Of a stretch of 26,000 bases of DNA, positions 11,421 through 22,410 are shown one piece after another. The DNA comes from Neocallimastix lanati (nom. inval.) (taxonomy: Eukaryota > Neocallimastigomycota > Neocallimastigomycetes > Neocallimastigales > Neocallimastigaceae). Within the stretch, counting starts at the first letter, position 1, and the number at the start of each line of letters is the position of its first letter. The notes under the pieces were generated by a model. That model was not told the origin of the DNA. It made no database searches and worked only from the letters and a program-made list of their open reading frames with translations. The translations under genes were made by a program, and so were the position numbers. The stretch covers positions 990,001 to 1,016,000 of the forward strand of contig JACVTC010000007.1 of NCBI GenBank assembly GCA_016946835.1, given 5' to 3'.

Positions 11421-11640
11421 CAATGAAATCTAAAGATTTACATCGATATAAAGAAAACGTAGAGCATTCAACTATCCAATGTCCATTGGATAAAAGATTG
11501 TTCACCTTTACCACAACAAGGGTAGAAATTTAGGACAATCATCAGAAAACTCTACCACTTCTAATTGCAATAAGTGGTAAAACTAGGTGTTATTTGTAGA
11601 CCAACTCTTAATCTTAAGATCCAGTTAAAACCTAACCTTA
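11421..11640 (-). pseudogene. LINE zinc-knuckle (zf-RVT-like) segment, copy A
   Basis: Minus-strand pieces correspond to DDCPKFLPL...GKGEQSFI followed by HW and C, then STFSLYRCKSLDFIDDLF. The Cys...His-Trp...Cys pattern is typical of the C-terminal zf-RVT region of LINE ORF2 proteins. The frame shifts at least twice. Confidence 0.72.
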
Positions 11641-11715
11641 TATGAGGGTATTTAAGGCTGAGCATGAATAAATTTCTAGTATTTTATAAATTTGAAGTTA
11701 TCGTAATTAGTACCT

Positions 11716-12237
11716 TTAATTCCTTTGGAATTTACCAACACCAGACCAATATGATTCAATAACATCTTTGAATTTAGTGATATTTCTTTTTCTTAATTTT
11801 TCTTGTAGAGTACCAGTGATTTCTTTTCGACTAAGAATAGCGTGACAGGAAGGGATATGGTTTATGAGATCTTTAATGATACATTTTGAATTTCTCCATT
11901 TATAAAAGCATTTTTTTTTGAAGAGAAGCACCAAAAGCCAGCAATTGGAAAATACTTGAAAATCACGAGATACTTTATAAACACTAACCATTGAATTCCT
12001 TTTGAACTAACTCAACAACATTTTTTTTTTCTTCTTTTCAATATTAAGATAATCTTCCTTGTTCGAGGAGACAGAATCAATACACCACAAACAATGCAAT
12101 GTTAATTAAGGATTGTACATTCTTAAAATTACTTTTGTTTGAACCTAAGAGTGGAGCAAAAATATAATGCTTTGCTAATAATATATGATGTGATGGAATA
12201 ATAGATCTTTTAAAAGTTAATGGAACTTTATTATTTG

Positions 12238-12240
<3 letters not shown>
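11716..12240 (-). pseudogene. LINE thumb and post-RT segment
   Basis: The part near 12235-12080 reads NNKVPLTFKRSIIPSHHILL, then FAPLLGSNKSNFKNVQSL, typical of the region after the palm in fungal LINE proteins. Frames shift near 12080 and 12030. The part 11991-11716 is open for 91 codons (MVSVYKVSRDFQVF... with CFYKWRNSKCIIKDLINHIP and ending VIESYWSGVGKFQ). That open frame is a surviving piece of the element, not a separate gene. Confidence 0.82.

Positions 12241-12282
<42 letters not shown>
12240..12282. repeat. A43 homopolymer within the LINE remnant
   Basis: An uninterrupted run of 43 A on the plus strand splits two coding segments of the element. It is probably a later homopolymer expansion, although assembly length error is possible. 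Confidence 0.95.
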
Positions 12283-12283
<1 letters not shown>

Positions 12284-12284
<1 letters not shown>

Positions 12285-12490
12285 AGAGAAAGAAAAATAA
12301 GGATTTTCTAACTTTAAATATTCATATAAAGTGATAATGGGCTTAAGGGAAAGATCATTACTGGAAGGGGATACCTTAGTTAAATATATATAGATTCTTT
12401 TAGGGGATAGAATAAGAATACATAACCAAGGTGAAATGTAGGTTCTTCATAACCAGGATATGAAACAAAATTTAATTTAAGAGTTTAATA
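12284..12490 (-). pseudogene. RT palm/thumb connection, frame-broken
   Basis: Minus-strand segments read PGYEEPTFHLG near 12455-12420 and SSNDLSLKPIITLYEYL near 12375-12315 in different frames. Both sit where such segments sit in related LINE proteins, just after the NKC-type motif. Several stops and frame changes separate them. The segment ends at a 43-A homopolymer. Confidence 0.7.
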
Positions 12491-12765
12491 ACCATTGTAG
12501 TGCATTTATTTATTGATACCAAAAGACATTTCATTCTTATTAACCCGACAAAAAACATGACGAAGTGGAGCCTTCATTATTCTTTCACTTGGGACTATAA
12601 GAACAATATCATCAGCAAAAAGACCACCACAACATTTTTTTTTTTTTTTTTTTTTTTACCAATACTTACTTGCACCATATTTATCATAGTTGTTTAAAAT
12701 GTCATTAATGACTAAATTAAACAAAATTGGTGATAACAGATAGAGATTAGAGAGATATCTTTATT
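12490..12765 (-). pseudogene. Reverse transcriptase palm fragment
   Basis: The fragment begins near SNLYLLSPILFNLVINDILN (12755-12690) and continues past a 23-T run (12635-12657, plus strand) to CCGGLFADDIVLIVP (12634-12590). NEMSFGIN follows near 12530-12505. FADD supplies the two catalytic aspartates of non-LTR reverse transcriptases. A small insertion near 12670 and the A/T run shift the frame between the two motifs, so no intact product is possible. Upstream motifs are absent. Confidence 0.88.
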
Positions 12766-13182
12766 TAGAATAATGATTATTAATAAAAAATGATTTTATT
12801 ATATATATTATTCTTTTTCTTTTTTTCTTTCTTTCTTTCTTTTTTTTTGTTTTGAATTACAAAAACACACATATACACACACACAAAAAAAAAAAAAAAA
12901 GGATAATTAAAAAAAAAATAATAATAATAATAATAATTAGATAATAATAAAAAAAATATTATGAGGCAATTCTAAATAAATAAATAATTAATTAATATAA
13001 AAAAAATATATATATATATATGAGATGCTTTTTTTTTTTTTTTTTTTTAATTATTTTTATTTTTTAATATATTTTTTTATTTTTTTATTTTATTTTTTAT
13101 TTTATTTTATTTTTTTCTTTTATCATAATGTATAAATATTATTTTAATTGAAATCATTAAAAAAACTTTTACTTTATTATGT

Positions 13183-13213
<31 letters not shown>

Positions 13214-13683
13214 TCATTATTATGTAATAAAATAAAAAATAGAAAAGAAATAAAAAGTAAAAACATAAATAATAGAAATAGATAAAAATAATAATAATAA
13301 AATATATAAATAAATAAAAATAAATAATATACTGTAAAAATATATATTTATAAATAAATATAAACTAAAATTACTAAAAATTATAATAGTAGTAAAAAAA
13401 AAAAAAAAAAACTAATGTATGTATATATATATATATATATATATATGCGTATATAATAAAATAAAATAAAATAAAATAAAATAAAAAAAAAAATATATAA
13501 TTAGAGTAATATAATTTATAATATTGAAAAAATATTTAACTTTTATAATATTTTTGTTGTTGTTGTTGTCGTCGTTAATGATTGTCTTTTTTTTTTTTAC
13601 TTAATTTTTTTTTCTATCATATTTAACTTGTTTAATATCTTTTTTTTTTTTTTTTTTTTTTTGTAATACAAAAACAAATTATA

Positions 13684-13689
<6 letters not shown>

Positions 13690-13723
<34 letters not shown>
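13690..13723. repeat. (AAT)n microsatellite
   Basis: About eleven AAT units in the spacer 3' of the APSES gene. Confidence 0.9.
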
Positions 13724-13724
<1 letters not shown>

Positions 13725-13788
13725 GTAATAATAAATATAATTTAAAAAGAAAAATAATAAAAAAAATTTATAATAAATAAACAAAAGA

Positions 13789-13832
<44 letters not shown>

Positions 13833-14131
13833 AAACTAGAAATAAATAAAATAATAAAAGGTAAGAATAAATATACATTATATTACATTTCTAAATATGT
13901 ATATATTTGTTATATCCACTTAATATATAAAATATATACTATATTATATTATATTAATAATTTATATTATTTGATGAGAATCCTATATTTATTAAGTGGT
14001 AATTTGTTAATTTTATATATAACGAATTGGTAATTATTATATTTAATTTTGATATATATAATAAATTAAAATAATAATTATTATTGTTATGATGATGACA
14101 ATAGCATATTTTATTTTTATATGATAAATTT

Positions 14132-14132
<1 letters not shown>

Positions 14133-14171
<39 letters not shown>
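14133..14171. repeat. (AAT)n microsatellite
   Basis: About thirteen AAT units just beyond the APSES stop codon, probably in its 3' UTR or flank. Confidence 0.9.
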
Positions 14172-14177
<6 letters not shown>

Positions 14178-14249
14178 AATGAATTAGTATTATTTTTAAA
14201 ATATATTTAGTATAAATAAAAACTTTTTAAAAAAAAAATTTTTTTTTTT

Positions 14250-15044
14250 TTATAATTGATTTATTTTACCATGATAATTAGAATTATTTATTTGTGATAT
14301 TCTTTCATCATTATATTTTGCATTATTGTTATTATATTCAGTACCATTAATAGATGCTATATTATTATTGTTTATCCAATTTTGATATATTATAGTTGGC
14401 TAAATTTATATAAAAATAATTTTAATTCAAATATATAATATATATTTATAAAAATAATAATAATAAATGAATAAAAATAATAATAATAAATGAATAAAAA
14501 TAATAATAATAAATGAATAAAATATATATATATATAATATAAAATATATTATATTATTTTTATTTATTAATTTTATCAAATTAGTATTTTAAGTAAATAA
14601 GTATCAAATAATTACATAAATTATTATTGATAAAAAAAAAAACTTACATTTGGATTATTAGAATAATTAGATAAAGTATTAAATGAAGAAGATGGAATTT
14701 GTTTAGGTAATGATGGATTATATTGTAATGTCTGTCTAACATTTGGATTATCATAAATAGCTTGATAAGAATTGGGGGAAAGTTGAGAATGAAGGGATGG
14801 TGGAATTTGAGAAAATCGATTAATTGATTGTTGTGTTGGCGGTGGATTCTTTTCTAATGCTTTATTAATATTGGAATATTGAAAATTATATCTAACATCT
14901 ATATTTAAAATATTATTTATAAAATAAATCAATAAAATGAAATTATATAAAAAAAAAATGCATATAATAATTTCTATTTATTTATTTATTTATTTTTTTG
15001 TTTGTTTTAATTTTAAAAATTTTAATTTAATTTATTGATAAAAA

Positions 15045-15102
<58 letters not shown>

Positions 15103-16244
15103 TAAACTAATTAATCATTTATTAACTTATTTTTTTACCTTGTTGAAATCTTTCATTTTGGGATGGTTTATAATAGGTAGGCTCATTACCACTATAAGCA
15201 AAATTTTTTTTCTGTTGTTGTTCATGAATAATATAATCTAAATCACAACGATTCATATAATCAGTATTTTGAGAAAGTGGATTAGGATTAGGATGAGTAG
15301 AAGAATGCGTAGACGGTGGTGGTGGTGGATTCATTCCTGCTGAAGAAGTACCTATTGTTTCTGTGTGTAATTCCGTAAGACCATTTTGATTATTATTTAT
15401 ATATTGAGTAAAATAGGGATCAAATCTTTGATTTGAAGGTTGTGATGGCATAGAGTTTTGAAAGTAATTCTCTATAACACCAGAATATTTATTCGATATA
15501 TAGTCATTATCCGCATATTTATCCTTTTTTCTCATATAAGGTTCATATATACCTTGTAATTCCATTTGACTTTCTTTATCTAAATATTTTGATGGATCAT
15601 CTTCTAATATAATATTAATATCTGGATTAATTCTATGTTTCTCTGTGATTAATCTTGCACGAGATAAAGGTATCCTTTTTTTTTGTTTGTTTGTTTGTTT
15701 GTTTATTTGTTTGTTTCATTTATTTTTTTTTTTTTTTGTTATAAATTAAATTTAAAGATAATATAATTTAAGAAATAATAACATAAGTAAAAAAAAAAAG
15801 ATAATATTAATATATATTATTTTATTATTTATTTATTTATTAATTTATTAATTTATTTCATTTTAGTTTATTTTATTTTACTCTTTATTTTATTATTATT
15901 ATGATTATTATTATAATTACACATACCAAACTCCTTTTAAATTTAATGGTCCATGTTTAATTACATTTCTTTCTTTTTCATTCTTTAAAATCCCGTCTCT
16001 TCTACCACGGGTTAATCCTGCAATATTTAAAAGCTTTGTTCCATTCACAGTATGATTATCAATTCTTCTAGAAAGTGTTCTTGATCCTACTTTCAATTGA
16101 AAAACAAAAGTATTTTTATCTTCCCATGGAATAAGAATTAATCTTGGTTCTTCAGTTTGTGTTTCGGATGTCCTTACTAAAGATTCATCTATTATTATTT
16201 ATTAAAAAATATAAAAAATAATATAATTTAAAATTAATTATTAT

Positions 16245-16308
<64 letters not shown>

Positions 16309-17771
16309 TATTAATTAAATAAAAATAGTAATAGTAACAGTAATACTAATAATAATACTATTAATAAATAAAATAATAAAAAAATAATAAATAAAATAAT
16401 AAATTAAATAAAAAATTTAATAACAATAGAAATTAAAAAAAAAAAAAAAAAAAAAAAATAAAAATAAAAATAAAAGTTAATTTAAGATCATATAAAAGTA
16501 GTATATTAAAATATATTTATCATAAAAAAATATATATATATGTATGTATTATTAAATAAATAAATGAATAAATAAATAGATAGAAACCTCAATATTTTAT
16601 AAAAAAATTATAAAATAATAATAAAATAATTGATTTAATAACTTAAATAAATCAATTGGTTACACAATCAATAATTAAAATTTTTTTTTATTGTTATTAT
16701 AATTAAAATAAAAAAAAAGGTTTCAAAATCATATTAAATTTTTCCATATTAAATTAATAATATAAAAAGTAAATATTACAAAATAAAATTTTTTTTGGTA
16801 CATATATAAAATATAAAACTTTAAAATATATTTAAATATATCTTAAATATATTTAAATATATTAATTATAAGTCTTAAAATGATTTATAATATAATTAAT
16901 AAATCTGAATTTTGGATTAATAAACAAATCACAAAAAAAAAAAAAAAAAAAAAAAAAAAGATCTTTACCATTAATATCATAAAATGAATTATTTTGATTG
17001 TCTATCAAAGTTGTTTCATTTTTATAGGATGAGGGTATAGAAGTGGAATAGGAGGATTTATATAGACCATTATTATTATCAAGATTTTCCTGGATTTGAT
17101 GAGGATTACTAAAATTACTATCATTATTAATACACTGACCATTATTATAATCTCCTGATACGTTGGATCGATTATTATTGTCATTATTATTATTATTTCC
17201 TTTATCATTATTTGGATTACAAGGAAACGTGTTGTTATGAATAATAATATTAGGATTAGTATTATTATTAATGGCATTGTCATTATAGAAATATTGAATA
17301 TTAGTTGCATCATTATATTGAGATGGAAAATTAGCTGAATTTTGTTCATAATCATTATTATTAGATGAATTAAAGTTCGAATTAGTATTTGAAGGATAGG
17401 TATTAAATATGGATGGGTTTTGATCATTTCTATTTAAAGTTTGTTCCTGTTGTTGTGGGTTATCTAACGAATTATTCAGATTAATATTAAAAGATACACT
17501 ATTTTCAATGGTTCCTTTTGTAATTTGATTACCCGTGTCTTCCGTAAACTGTTGTGTAAAAGTAACATTTTGATTAGTATTTTGTTCAAAAGGTAATGTA
17601 TTTTGTTGTGTTTCATAAAGTTCTGGAATAGTTTGAGCTAACTGGTTTTGTTCTCTTTCTAATATTAATGTTTTTGAAGATAATTGATTATCTTTAAAAA
17701 TCATTTGCGTATTATTTGTATTATTTAATTGAATAGAATTAATTTTTTCAGTTTGTGGTATTGCTAATATT

Positions 17772-17814
<43 letters not shown>

Positions 17815-20165
17815 GAAATTAATATATTTTTAATAAAAAAATTTTTTTTATTGTTTTATTTCTCTTTTCTTTCCTTTTTTTTTTTTTTTTTTTTTTTTTA
17901 TTTTTATTTTTTTTTTTTTATTTTTTTTTTTTTTTTTATTTTTTTTTTTATTTTTTTTTGCATTAATTTTTCATTTCTTCTTCCAAATATGCACTATTAA
18001 ATTGCAATACAGTTAATTAAACTTACAATTTGTTTCTTCTTCAGAAGGATTATATTGACTATCAATAAAGGTTTGGGGATTTTTTACTTGGGAATCATTA
18101 TTAATAGATGAAATTTCTGTTAATTGATGACTATTATTTTGTAAAAGAAGTTGGGATTCAATAAAAGTTCTTGAATCATCATTTTCCTTATTTTGAAATG
18201 ATGGTTTTGAATCAAAGGTTGATATTTCATTAAATGTTTCTGAATCTTTTTTTTTTTTAATTTTTATTATAATATAGAATTAAATTGATTATTTAATATG
18301 TACATTTTTTATTTTTATTTTTATTTTATTATTAAATAAATTATATATAAATTTATTAATATTTATTTATTTTATTTTAATTAATTACCATTAATAATGA
18401 GGTTGGACATTGGATTTGTCGGATTTGTAGCCATAGCATTCATGGACGAGGTTGTGGATGTATTAATATAAGGTGATCTAAATTCTGAAGTAGAAGTAAC
18501 TCTGAAATTATTATTATTTAAGGGGTATCTTGAATGACCAGAAACAGTGTGACTTATTGACATTAAAGATGAATTAGAAGTATTGCTAAATTCAGTAGAA
18601 GAAGAATAAAGAGATGGATGTCTTGTAGAGTAAGATAAATTAATTGATTTAGAATGAGGGGTTGCTATAGGTGTACTGGAAGAATTCGTGGAGGATTTCG
18701 AATCTTTCATTAAATTAGAAATGGATGATGATTCAGGTGTCATAAGGGGTAAAGAATAGGATTTTCCTAATGATCTTCTATCAACATTCAAATTAGTTAA
18801 TGTATTAATACTACTATTATTACTACTACTATTTCTGGTAATTACATTAATTTCATTATTAGAAATATATTGATCTTGCCCATTATATTGTACATTATCT
18901 GACAAAGTAGCTGGTTTGTAAATGGTTTCTTTTTCAAAATTTTCCTTGAAATCGACGTTTTCTAATTCATCATGATCATTACAATGTTTATTTGTTGGTG
19001 TAGAATTGATAGAGGAGCATGGAGTGGGTAAACAATCTTGAAGTGATTTATTACCGTTATCATTTTTGTTATTTTCATGAATATCGCCCTGAACTAAATT
19101 ACTATTGATGATATTGAGACTATTGTTGCTGCTAGCAATGAGGTTATTGTTATGATCTGTTGAAGTACTATTGAAATTGGAAGATATAGAATCTAATAAA
19201 GTATTTAATGAACTATTCACGGAAACTTGAGATGATCCTGTAGAATCAGTATTTAAAATAGTTGATGAACCAGCATTTCCATTGTTTAAATTTGTTTCCT
19301 GTAAAATGATTTGAGATTGATCATTAAATCCTTGTTTTGAATGTATTACCATTTCATTAAAGGATGAGGTTTGATTTTGATGCTCCTCATACGCTGGAGA
19401 AGAAAATGGAGGAATTATGGCAGAAGTTGATAAAGTATAAGCATACGCCTTTTTATTTAATTCTGTAACCTTATCCTTTTGAGTAGTAATAGTCATTGAA
19501 GGATCAAGAACATTAGCTGATGGAATATATTTTGATGATTGATAATTACCAGAGGATGGATATGATCCTTTTATATTTATATCAGTAAGATATTGACTTT
19601 TTAAATGTGTCATAGAACGTTTCGATAATTTACTAAGCAATGGAGAAGGTGGTCTTTTTATCGATTTACCTCCGGTAGTATAAAATGATTGAGGTTCATT
19701 TCTATCATTTGTTACACCTGCATTATTTTTATTTGAATTAATATCTGTATTAAGTGTTGTATTGGATTTCATGGTTGAAGGAGAAATTATTAAGGATGAT
19801 TGCCTTATCGAAGATTGTATTATAAAAGGGTTATTTATTGAACTTGTTGGTATTGTTGAAGAAATAAAATGAGTTCGATCTTCAGGTTTACTAGATGAAT
19901 TTTTATCAAAATGAATATTTTTATCTATTTTATTATTTTGAAGAGTTTCACTTTCTTTATGTTTAAAAGTATTTTCAATATTTTTTATAAAATTATTACT
20001 TTTTATATTATTATCGTTATTATTATTAATTTTAGAAGTAGTGGAAGTAATTATATCAGAATTTATAATATTTATCTGATAATTTAATGTTGAATTAATG
20101 GTTTGTGTATTTGACAAATTTAAAATTCCATTATTGACATTATCATATGTCGTTTTTCTACTCAT
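14250..20165 (-). CDS. APSES-domain transcription factor (StuA/Efg1/Sok2-like)
   Basis: Seven exons join in phase: 20165-18389, 18245-18027, 17763-16969, 16188-15927, 15674-15139, 14898-14648 and 14399-14250. They total 3990 nt, or 1329 residues plus TAA. The start ATG has an in-frame TAA two codons upstream. Residues 1-930 are low complexity, rich in Asn, Ser, Thr and Gln. Residues about 945-1050 are the APSES DNA-binding domain: VNGTKLLNIAGLTRGRRDGI, then LKNEKERNVIKHGPLNLKGV and WIPLSRARLI, close to the known core of StuA, Efg1, Phd1 and Sok2. No ankyrin repeats follow, so it is not the Swi4/Mbp1 type. The C-terminal 280 residues are Asn/Gln/Pro-rich with a poly-Pro patch. Family members are nuclear regulators of development and morphogenesis; the targets here are unknown. 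All six introns have GT-AG ends. The large N-terminal extension is unusual. Confidence 0.93.
14450..14520. repeat. 23-bp tandem repeat, three copies, in APSES intron 6
   Basis: Three nearly identical copies of a 23-bp unit (ATAAAAATAATAATAATAAATGA pattern, interrupted by TGAAT) lie within intron 14647-14400. Confidence 0.85.
15061..15100. repeat. (TAA)n in APSES intron 5
   Basis: About thirteen perfect trinucleotide units within intron 15138-14899. Confidence 0.92.
16246..16299. repeat. T54 homopolymer in APSES intron 3
   Basis: 54 consecutive T on the plus strand (A on the coding strand), just upstream of the acceptor for the exon that encodes the APSES core. It is the longest homopolymer in the window. 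This 780-nt intron is also by far the longest in the gene. Confidence 0.95.
17773..17814. repeat. (AAT)n in APSES intron 2
   Basis: About fourteen units immediately upstream of the exon 3 acceptor (ATATTAG, 17770-17764) on the coding strand. Confidence 0.9.
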
Positions 20166-20659
20166 AATTTATTTATTTTTTTTATAATTATTATAATTTT
20201 TCCTTATTATTTTTTAATTAATTGTTTTAGAATCTTTTTTTTTGGTATTGTTTATATGCTTTTTGTTATTATTTTATACAAATAAAATAAATAAAAAAAT
20301 AGTAATAATTTACATATGTTGAAAAACACTTCTTAGTATTGTTTTATTTAGTATAAAAAAAAATTATTATAACCTCTATATTATAATTTAATAAGTATCT
20401 ATCATAATTGTGATAATTTCAAACTGATGTATGGATAATCTTTATACTAATAAATTTAAATGAAATAATAATATTAAATATATATATATGTTAGTTTAAT
20501 TAAATTCATTTTATTATTTATTTTAAAAAGAAAATAAAATATGAAATATTATAAATTTATAATTATTATCATAACAATTTCATATATATATATAAGTTTA
20601 TATTTTTATTTCTTATAATTGAATAAGTATTATATTGATAATTATTATTACTAAAATAA

Positions 20660-20675
20660 TGGGCGTATTAGCCCA
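20660..20675. promoter_or_regulatory. G+C hairpin TGGGC/GCCCA upstream of the APSES gene
   Basis: TGGGC (20660-20664) and GCCCA (20671-20675) are perfect complements around the loop GTATTA. It is one of the very few runs of G/C in the 20166-24100 spacer and lies about 500 bp upstream of the APSES start. It could be a palindromic protein-binding site. Function unknown. Confidence 0.35.
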
Positions 20676-21304
20676 ACAAATTTAAATAATATATTAATAG
20701 ATAAAATAAAAGGATTATGTTTATTTATTATTTTTTAAATATGATAAATTAAATTCTATTTATTATTTTATTATAATATTTTTAAATATTTTCTTTAATA
20801 ATTATTGGTTTTGAATATTTTTTTTTGTGTATTTACAGTATACTGTTAATATATGTTTAATATTTATTTTTTTTTTGACATTAATATTATATAATGCTTA
20901 GTTATCTTATAAAAAAGCAATTATTAATATCAATAAAAATTTATATATATTCATATTTTAATATATAAAAAAATAAAATATAAAAAAAAAAAAAAAAAAC
21001 TCTTGTAATGTGTAAAGTACTATTAATTTAATAGTAAAAGAAAAAAAAATTTAATAATTTAAAAATATCGAAAATAAAAATTTTAATTCAAAAAAAAAAA
21101 AAAAAAATTCTGTATATTCATATATTAACAATATATTACTATTATATTGTTTAATTTAAATAATTTGATATAAAAAATAATTTAAAAATTTAAATTTTAA
21201 TTTAAATAATATGTATAATCTATAAAATTAAATTTTTCATTCATTAAATAAATTACATAATTTTCATTATTTATTACATTATTATAATTGCTATCTATGA
21301 TAAT

Positions 21305-21480
21305 TAATTCTTATTTATTTAATTATTTATTTATTTATTATTTTATTTATTATTTATTATTTTATTTATTATTTATTATTTTATTTATTATTTATTATTT
21401 ATTATTTATTATTTTCAATTATTTATTATTTGTTTATAATTTATTATATATTATTTGTTTGTTTATTATTTATTATTGAT
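21305..21480. repeat. TTAT/TTATTA low-complexity repeat
   Basis: Irregular repeats of TTAT, TTATTTAT and TTTATTA units over about 175 bp. A plus-strand open frame through it is a product of the repeat. Confidence 0.85.
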
Positions 21481-21949
21481 TATTGATTATTGATTTATTA
21501 ATTATGAATTATCCTACATTATTTAAAATTGAATAATTACATAATTATGTCAATATAAATATGATTAAATATGATTAGTAGTTTATTTAATATTTTTATG
21601 TCATAAAACTAATTTTCGATAAATAAAAAAATTTATGAGTTTAAAAATATTCAATTAATTTGATTTTTTATTAAATCTGCGTTTTATGTTTCTGAAGCTA
21701 TTATTTTAATATTATAATTATTTCTATTTATTTTTCTTTATTTTATTTTTCTTATTAATAGTAATAGTGTAAAAGTGTAGTTTATTTAGGCTGAAATATT
21801 TAATATTTTATTGTTTTTTTTCCATTGTTTTAACATTTATTATTAGTTTTATTTTCGTTATATTATAAAAATTTTTATGGTAAATTTTTTTTTATTAATA
21901 TATGTTTTCTTAGTTATATATTTATCAATTATTTTTATAGTTAAATGAC

Positions 21950-21994
21950 TTTAGTAATTAAATATTTTTATAGCTAAATGACTTAATTACTAAA
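21950..21994. repeat. 12-bp perfect inverted repeat inside a 30-bp direct duplication
   Basis: TTTAGTAATTAA (21950-21961) and TTAATTACTAAA (21983-21994) are exact reverse complements 21 bp apart. The block also carries a direct near-duplicate, TATTTTTATAG[T/C]TAAATGACTT, at about 21930-21951 and 21963-21984. Confidence 0.75.
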
Positions 21995-22395
21995 CATTTA
22001 AATAAAAAAAATAATAATTTTTACTTTAATTATTTTATATAATTTAATTTTTAATATTTATTAAGATGCATTAAAAATATTTAAAGTACTTTTAAACTTT
22101 CAAAGAAATTATTTAAAAATAACTATATAAATAGATTATTTTTGTTTTTTTAATAATATTTTAATTCTCGAATATAATTTTATACTTTTTAATTTTACAT
22201 AAATTGAATTAGAAAAATTCACATTATATTTAATATATTATATATATTTAAAAAAAATGTTTTTACCTATATTTTATTATTTCTATAATATATATGTTAA
22301 TATATATGATTGATTTCCTTTTTTTTTTTTAATTGTAATGTGTATTTAATTTGTAAAAAAAGCTTCATTAAATAAAAAACGTATATAATTTTTTT

Positions 22396-22410
22396 CTCTC
22401 TCTCTCTCTC
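22396..22410. repeat. (TC)n dinucleotide run
   Basis: A short CTCTCTCT tract followed by poly-T, in noncoding sequence. Confidence 0.85.

Larger units (their letters stand above)
10505..12765 (-). mobile_element. Decayed 5'-truncated non-LTR (LINE-type) retrotransposon
   Basis: This block is clearly richer in G+C than its surroundings. In shifting minus-strand frames it reads, from right to left: LSPILFNLVINDILNN (an RT motif), GGLFADDIVLIVPS (the catalytic FADD box), NEMSFGINK, FAPLLGSNKSNFKNVQSL and a thumb-like region, then a Cys/His zinc-knuckle region resembling zf-RVT. This is the order seen in non-LTR retrotransposon ORF2 proteins. The endonuclease and the N-terminal RT motifs are missing, so the copy is 5'-truncated within RT near 12765, as is common for LINE insertions. 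Stops, frameshifts and homopolymer runs break the frame throughout, so it is inactive. No target-site duplication could be identified. Confidence 0.88.
12766..14249. other. Low-complexity spacer 3' of the APSES gene
   Basis: Contains a CTTT run near 12827-12844, an AC run near 12865-12884, TA and AAAAT arrays near 13425-13486, a GTT/GTC run near 13555-13577, AAT arrays near 13690-13723 and 14133-14171, and several poly-A/T runs over 20 bp. I see no gene. It should include the 3' UTR of the APSES gene. Confidence 0.7.

Noticed and set aside
12500-12697. 65-codon plus-strand frame
   Set aside because: Antisense to the reverse transcriptase FADD region and extended by a poly-T run.
17005-17427. 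140-codon Ile-rich minus frame
   Set aside because: Shifted frame of APSES exon 3, with simple-sequence composition.
21288-21479. Tyr/Leu/Ile-rich plus-strand frame
   Set aside because: Translation of a TTAT-type repeat.
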